Under the pieces are notes generated by a model. It saw nothing but the letters and a program-made list of their open reading frames with translations, was not told the origin of the DNA and made no database searches. Made by a program: the position numbers and the translations under genes. Positions 6,670-9,323 of a stretch of DNA of 9,323 nt are shown piece after piece (position 1 is the first letter of the stretch; every line of letters begins with the position of its first letter). Source of the DNA: an uncultured Lachnospiraceae bacterium (GTDB taxonomy: Bacteria; Bacillota; Clostridia; Lachnospirales; Lachnospiraceae); assembly GCA_910586715.1 (NCBI GenBank), contig CAJUJG010000044.1:1-9323 (forward strand). The letters run 5' to 3'.

Positions 6670-6770
6670 AGAAAGGTAAATCGGATGTGATAATCCGACT
6701 GCCCTCGGTTTATAATGTTAGAAAAAAGAAATAAGCATTAACTTTGGGCAAAGGATGCTTATTTCTTTTT
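6670..6770 (+). ncRNA. Candidate antitoxin small RNA, RatA-like in arrangement
   Basis: A predicted RNA of about 100 nt, from the TTGCAA/TATAAT promoter to the terminator at 6723-6770. It would fold into a 5' hairpin (TCGGAT 6681-6686 with ATCCGA 6693-6698), an unpaired CTGCCCTCGG stretch (6699-6708) and the terminator stem. Its last 48 or so nt are exactly antisense to the 3' end of the minus-strand toxin mRNA, including the last four toxin codons. CCCTC (6702-6706) could also pair with the toxin Shine-Dalgarno GAGGG. 3'-overlapping RNAs of this kind (RatA, SR4) trigger toxin mRNA decay in Bacillus. The RNA start is inferred from the promoter; expression is not shown by sequence. A second TATAAT at 6711-6716 lacks a good -35 box. 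Confidence 0.6.
6723..6770. terminator. Bidirectional terminator shared by toxin mRNA and small RNA
   Basis: A perfect 16-bp inverted repeat (6723-6738 with 6755-6770) encloses a 16-nt loop, which itself can form a short CTTT/AAAG stem. The outer arms are A-rich 5' and T-rich 3' on both strands, so each strand has a GC-containing core (AAGCAT/ATGCTT) followed by a T tract. It ends the plus-strand small RNA and the minus-strand toxin mRNA, whose stop codon (6759-6761) lies inside the stem. Confidence 0.85.
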
Positions 6771-6845
6771 ACGATTATGATTATCTATGTAAGACAAAGC
6801 TGTAAGAATAACCAGCACCAATGTTAAAATTTCCATTGTGTCCAT
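6759..6845 (-). CDS. 28-aa hydrophobic peptide, putative type I (holin-like/TxpA-type) toxin
   Basis: The minus strand encodes MDTMEILTLVLVILTALSYI followed by the charged tail DNHNRKKK and TAA. It has a single membrane segment (about 6-20) and a polar, basic C-terminus, the shape of the small holin-like type I toxins of Bacillota, which insert into and damage the membrane when overproduced. Family membership is judged by eye from this pattern and from the MEILTL...LSYID layout. The ATG is 8 nt downstream of AGAGGG (complement of 6853-6858). A second in-frame ATG (codon 4) would give 25 residues but has a worse ribosome site. The mRNA has a strong promoter (6924-6952), a leader of about 72 nt able to hide the Shine-Dalgarno, and a terminator overlapping its stop codon. 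The gene is shorter than most annotation cut-offs and is easily missed. Confidence 0.62.
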   Translation of the reverse strand: MDTMEILTLVLVILTALSYIDNHNRKKK

Positions 6846-6852
6846 AGCATCA

Positions 6853-6886
6853 CCCTCTTTCGTGAGACTAGAGGGCATCATAATCG
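6853..6886 (-). promoter_or_regulatory. Shine-Dalgarno-sequestering hairpin in the toxin leader
   Basis: Read on the minus strand, CCCTCT (complement of 6870-6875) pairs with the toxin Shine-Dalgarno AGAGGG (complement of 6853-6858) across an 11-nt loop. Just 5' of this, CGATTATGAT (complement of 6877-6886) is perfectly complementary to a stretch of the toxin coding region (complement of 6772-6781, codons 22-25). Both pairings would favour an untranslatable full-length mRNA, as known for several type I toxins. Confidence 0.65.
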
Positions 6887-6899
6887 GAACATCACATCC
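6871..6899 (-). repeat. Inverted-repeat arm shared by toxin leader and small RNA (partner 6683-6706)
   Basis: The toxin leader reads GGATGTGAT, GT, TCCGA, a 6-nt insert-like stretch, then TGCCCTC. The small RNA at 6683-6706 reads GGATGTGAT, AA, TCCGA, C, then TGCCCTC. About 21 of 24 positions match after one 5-nt gap, with an AAGGT also shared just 5'. In the DNA the two copies face each other. Confidence 0.75.
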
Positions 6900-6923
6900 A
6901 CCTTCCGTTCAATTTACTGTTTT

Positions 6924-6952
6924 AGTATATCATGGCAGTTATCATTTCACAA
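6924..6952 (-). promoter_or_regulatory. Strong extended -10 promoter for the toxin mRNA
   Basis: On the minus strand: TTGTGA (complement of 6947-6952), an exact 17-nt spacer, then TATACT (complement of 6924-6929) preceded by TGA, an extended -10 element. The transcript would start near 6917 and run about 195 nt to the terminator at 6723. Confidence 0.75.
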
Positions 6953-7030
6953 TCCGAACATTTTGGAACTTCTTATGAAAATCTTGCTGAAAATTCGAAA
7001 CCCGGACATTCACACAATCAAAAGAAAAGC

Positions 7031-7059
7031 TTTACATGCACAGAATAACACGATAGAAT
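7031..7059 (+). promoter_or_regulatory. Sigma-A promoter for the HD-GYP gene
   Basis: TTTACA (7031-7036), a 17-nt spacer and TAGAAT (7054-7059). Transcription would begin near 7066, giving a leader of about 26 nt. AAAGGA at 7075-7080 is the Shine-Dalgarno. Bases 6953-7030, between this and the toxin promoter, show nothing further that I can support. Confidence 0.65.
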
Positions 7060-7091
7060 AGAAGTAATCTATACAAAGGAAATCAAAATCT

Positions 7092-8540
7092 ATGCGCTAT
7101 ATCAAAATCGAAGATGCCAAACCCGGCATGTGCCTTGCATACAATATGTACGACACAGACGGACACACGCTGATTTGCAACGGCAGCGTGCTATCCGAAT
7201 TTTATATTAGGCGGCTGAGTGATTATGGCTTTGATGGCGTGTACATTACGGACGAGCTGTCGGAGGATATTCAAATCGATCCGGTCATCACTCCTGAGCT
7301 TCGTGCTGAGGGGCTGGTAGGAGTGCGTGAAAGCAATATTGACGGCTGTAAAACCGTGGCAAAGAAAATCGTGGAGCAGGTACTTGACAGAGGTGTGCTT
7401 TCACTTGACCTTACTGATTTAAGAAGCTTTGACAGCTATACATACGCGCATTCCGTAAATGTCGCGGTGATTTGCTGCGTCATAGGTTTTGGACTCAACT
7501 TAAACAGCGAAGAGCTGGAGCAGGTGGTTACCGCAGGACTGCTCCATGACCTTGGAAAGCTGGTTATCCCGCGTGAAATTTTGAATAAACCTTCGCGTCT
7601 GACGAGCGAAGAGTATGATTTGATGAAAACACATTCGACGCTCTCCTATGAATTGATTAAGGAGCGTTGGGACATTTCCGCCAATGTCAAGGCGGCTGTT
7701 CTTTACCATCATGAGAACGTTGACGGGAGCGGTTATCCTGACGGCAAGGAAGGGTACCAAACGTCATTTTTTACAAAAATTCTGCATGCTGCGGATGTGT
7801 ATGACGCGCTTGTGTCAAAACGGCCATATAAAAATCCGTATTCGCCGTACGAGGCATGTGAGTATCTTATGGGCGCCGGCGGCATTATGTTTGATTCGAA
7901 AGTCGTCGAGGCATTGATGCTTTGTGTTCCGTTTTACCCAAAGGGTACACAGGTAAAGCTTTCCGATGGCAGAGAGGGGATTATCGTTGAAAATTCAGGG
8001 ATGAGGAATTTAAGACCTTTATTGCGGCTGCTTGACGGTACAATGCTTGATTTGCAGGAACACGAGAACTTTAAAATTACAATCCTGCACGAAACAAATG
8101 AAACCGTACATGACCCGATTGCAGGTGAAGCGGACCGCAAAAAAATGCTCACGCCTTCAAGACGTTACCGGATTATGGCGATTGACAACATGTTAATCCA
8201 TTTGCAGACGCTGCGTGGATTTCTGCATAATATGTATGATTTGCGGCTGCTTACGTCCGTTGATCAGGCGCTTTTGTATTTAAAGCGGCAGACGGAACCG
8301 GATTTGATTATCTTGTCTTTGGATATACCCGGAACAAACGGGATAGAGGCAGCAGAGAAAATTCAGGGAATTGTGGGCGACCTTGTGCCAATCCTGTTTG
8401 TGATTGATACAAACGATAAAAGTGTTATCGCGCGCTGCCGGAAAGCGGGCGCGGCGGGGTATATCGTGCGACCGTACAAGCCTACATATGTGAAGGCGGA
8501 GATTAAGCGCATCCTTACAGGGCAGCAAGTGACGCATTAG
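7092..8540 (+). CDS. HD-GYP domain phosphodiesterase with C-terminal degenerate receiver domain
   Basis: A 482-residue cytoplasmic protein. Residues 1-60 resemble the short N-terminal domain often attached to HD-GYP proteins (IKIEDAKPGMCLA...YGFDGVYI). The HD-GYP domain spans about 85-280 with metal and signature residues intact: H120, the HDLGK box (H152, D153, K156), H181, HHENVDGSGYP (H206, H207, D211, Y215, P216), and D235 in AADVYDAL. Such domains hydrolyse cyclic di-GMP, controlling motility and surface behaviour. A linker of about 280-335 carries a KLSDGREGIIVEN segment. The C-terminal part, about 357-478, has receiver-like order but lacks the phosphorylation residues: AIDN has one acidic residue, S409 replaces the phospho-acceptor Asp, and R460 replaces the conserved Lys. 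The ATG follows AAAGGA. The gene is monocistronic by its own promoter and that of the next gene. It fits the motile lifestyle implied by the chemoreceptor and FliB. Confidence 0.93.
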   Translation: MRYIKIEDAKPGMCLAYNMYDTDGHTLICNGSVLSEFYIRRLSDYGFDGVYITDELSEDIQIDPVITPELRAEGLVGVRESNIDGCKTVAKKIVEQVLDRGVLSLDLTDLRSFDSYTYAHSVNVAVICCVIGFGLNLNSEELEQVVTAGLLHDLGKLVIPREILNKPSRLTSEEYDLMKTHSTLSYELIKERWDISANVKAAVLYHHENVDGSGYPDGKEGYQTSFFTKILHAADVYDALVSKRPYKNPYSPYEACEYLMGAGGIMFDSKVVEALMLCVPFYPKGTQVKLSDGREGIIVENSGMRNLRPLLRLLDGTMLDLQEHENFKITILHETNETVHDPIAGEADRKKMLTPSRRYRIMAIDNMLIHLQTLRGFLHNMYDLRLLTSVDQALLYLKRQTEPDLIILSLDIPGTNGIEAAEKIQGIVGDLVPILFVIDTNDKSVIARCRKAGAAGYIVRPYKPTYVKAEIKRILTGQQVTH

Positions 8541-8558
8541 TACACTAGCAGCGCAATG

Positions 8559-8587
8559 TTGACAAAACAGCCATATGGCATTAAAAT
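8559..8587 (+). promoter_or_regulatory. Consensus sigma-A promoter for proS with palindromic spacer
   Basis: A perfect TTGACA (8559-8564), a 17-nt spacer and TAAAAT (8582-8587). Transcription would start near 8594, leaving a leader of only about 36 nt, too short for a T-box. The spacer contains the perfect 10-bp palindrome GCCATATGGC (8570-8579), a possible operator. Confidence 0.8.
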
Positions 8588-8629
8588 AAATCAGAATTTG
8601 GTAGATAGAAAAAGGAGATTGTGAAAAAA

Positions 8630-9323
8630 ATGGCAGACGATAAAAAACTTGTAGAGGCGATTACTTCGATGGGGGAGGATTTCGCCCAGTGGTATACGGA
8701 CGTGGTAAAAAAAGCGGAGCTTTGCGATTATTCCAGCGTGAAAGGCTGCATGATTATCAAGCCCGCAGGCTATGCGTTGTGGGAGCAGATACAACAGCAG
8801 CTTGACGCAAGATTTAAGGAAACAGGCGTTGAGAATGTGTACATGCCCATGTTTATACCGGAGAGTCTTTTGGAAAAGGAAAAAGACCATGTGGAAGGTT
8901 TTGCGCCGGAGGTTGCGTGGGTCACACACGGCGGTTTGGAGCCATTGCAGGAGCGTCTGTGCGTGCGTCCTACGTCGGAGACACTGTTCTGTGATTTCTA
9001 TAAAAATGAAGTGCAGTCCTACAGGGATTTGCCGAAAGTATATAATCAGTGGTGCTCCGTTGTACGCTGGGAGAAAACCACGCGTCCGTTTTTAAGAAGC
9101 CGTGAATTTTTATGGCAGGAAGGACATACGGTACATGCAACTGCCGAGGATGCGGAGACACGTACGATTCAGATGCTGAATGTATACGCTGATTTTGCAA
9201 GGGATGTGCTTGCAATTCCCGTTGTGAAAGGGCAAAAAACAGAGAAGGAGAAATTTGCAGGTGCGGAGTCTACCTATACGATTGAGGCGCTCATGCACGA
9301 CGGCAAAGCGCTCCAGTCCGGCA
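8630..9323 (+). CDS. proS: Prolyl-tRNA synthetase, N-terminal part (runs off the right edge)
   Basis: 231 codons are visible with no stop. The protein is a class IIa synthetase that activates proline with ATP and charges tRNA-Pro. Visible signatures: the motif 1 region with VYMPMFIPESLL (70-81), the proline-binding RPTSET loop (113-118) and motif 2 from VRWEKTTRPFLRSREFLWQE to GHTVHAT (145-171), with its catalytic arginines. A direct start into the catalytic core, without the inserted editing domain between motifs 2 and 3 so far, points to the shorter archaeal/eukaryote-like ProS type, which occurs in many Clostridia. The ATG at 8630 is chosen; an in-frame GTG at 8621 is only 3 nt from the GGAG (8614-8617) and so too close. 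Motif 3 and the C-terminus lie beyond the window. Confidence 0.96.
   Translation, partial: MADDKKLVEAITSMGEDFAQWYTDVVKKAELCDYSSVKGCMIIKPAGYALWEQIQQQLDARFKETGVENVYMPMFIPESLLEKEKDHVEGFAPEVAWVTHGGLEPLQERLCVRPTSETLFCDFYKNEVQSYRDLPKVYNQWCSVVRWEKTTRPFLRSREFLWQEGHTVHATAEDAETRTIQMLNVYADFARDVLAIPVVKGQKTEKEKFAGAESTYTIEALMHDGKALQSG

Noticed and set aside
6711..6716. Second TATAAT as an independent promoter
   Set aside because: The spacing-correct -35 region (TGATAA at 6688-6693) matches only half of consensus, and the transcript would contain little more than the terminator.
8541..8629. T-box leader for proS
   Set aside because: Only 89 nt lie between genes, a promoter occupies 8559-8587, and no TGGNACC specifier-side bulge or terminator/antiterminator pair is present.
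1..9323. CRISPR array, tRNA/rRNA genes, insertion sequence or prophage
   Set aside because: No regularly spaced repeats, tRNA-like cloverleaf, rRNA signature, transposase or phage gene was seen on either strand.

Overview
The window looks like a chromosomal segment of a motile, Gram-positive anaerobe of the Clostridia, most likely Lachnospiraceae. This is inferred from gene content, strong AGGAGG-type ribosome binding sites, vegetative TTGACA/TATAAT-like promoters, an ECF-type thiamine transporter under a TPP riboswitch, a flagellin methylase homologue and an HD-GYP protein of a style common in that family. The species cannot be named from the sequence.

Layout: a terminator of an off-window gene (83-131); a YtvI/AI-2E-type membrane protein (193-1284, +); a PLP-dependent aspartate-aminotransferase-like enzyme (1397-2686, +) with its own promoter; a transmembrane chemoreceptor (2839-4566, +); a TPP riboswitch (4641-4713) followed by an unusually long, folded expression platform with a 45-codon ORF, then thiT (4880-5446, +). 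The fliB-like gene (5427-6575, -) runs against thiT and overlaps its end by 20 bases. The region 6576-7091 has no large gene but holds a compact two-RNA module. Then come an HD-GYP protein with a degenerate receiver domain (7092-8540, +) and the 5' part of proS (8630 to the right edge, +).

The most notable part is 6635-6952. A 28-residue membrane peptide is encoded on the minus strand behind a strong promoter. A roughly 100-nt RNA is predicted on the plus strand behind its own strong promoter. The two transcripts converge on one perfect 16-bp bidirectional terminator, so their 3' ends overlap. The toxin leader can hide its Shine-Dalgarno sequence, and a further 10-nt match links the leader to the end of the coding region. 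This is the architecture of TxpA/RatA-type type I toxin-antitoxin systems. The two RNAs also carry related 5' modules lying as an inverted duplication, so the small RNA contains a copy of the leader's own anti-Shine-Dalgarno sequence.

The second notable part is the thiT leader. An ORF starts right after the aptamer, using the conserved aptamer sequence AGGGAAG as a possible Shine-Dalgarno, and stops inside the 5' arm of the terminator that also holds the thiT Shine-Dalgarno. This suggests, without proving, that TPP could control thiT through translation of a leader peptide. The other genes are mostly independent units: thiamine uptake, chemotaxis, flagellin modification, cyclic-di-GMP turnover and tRNA charging.
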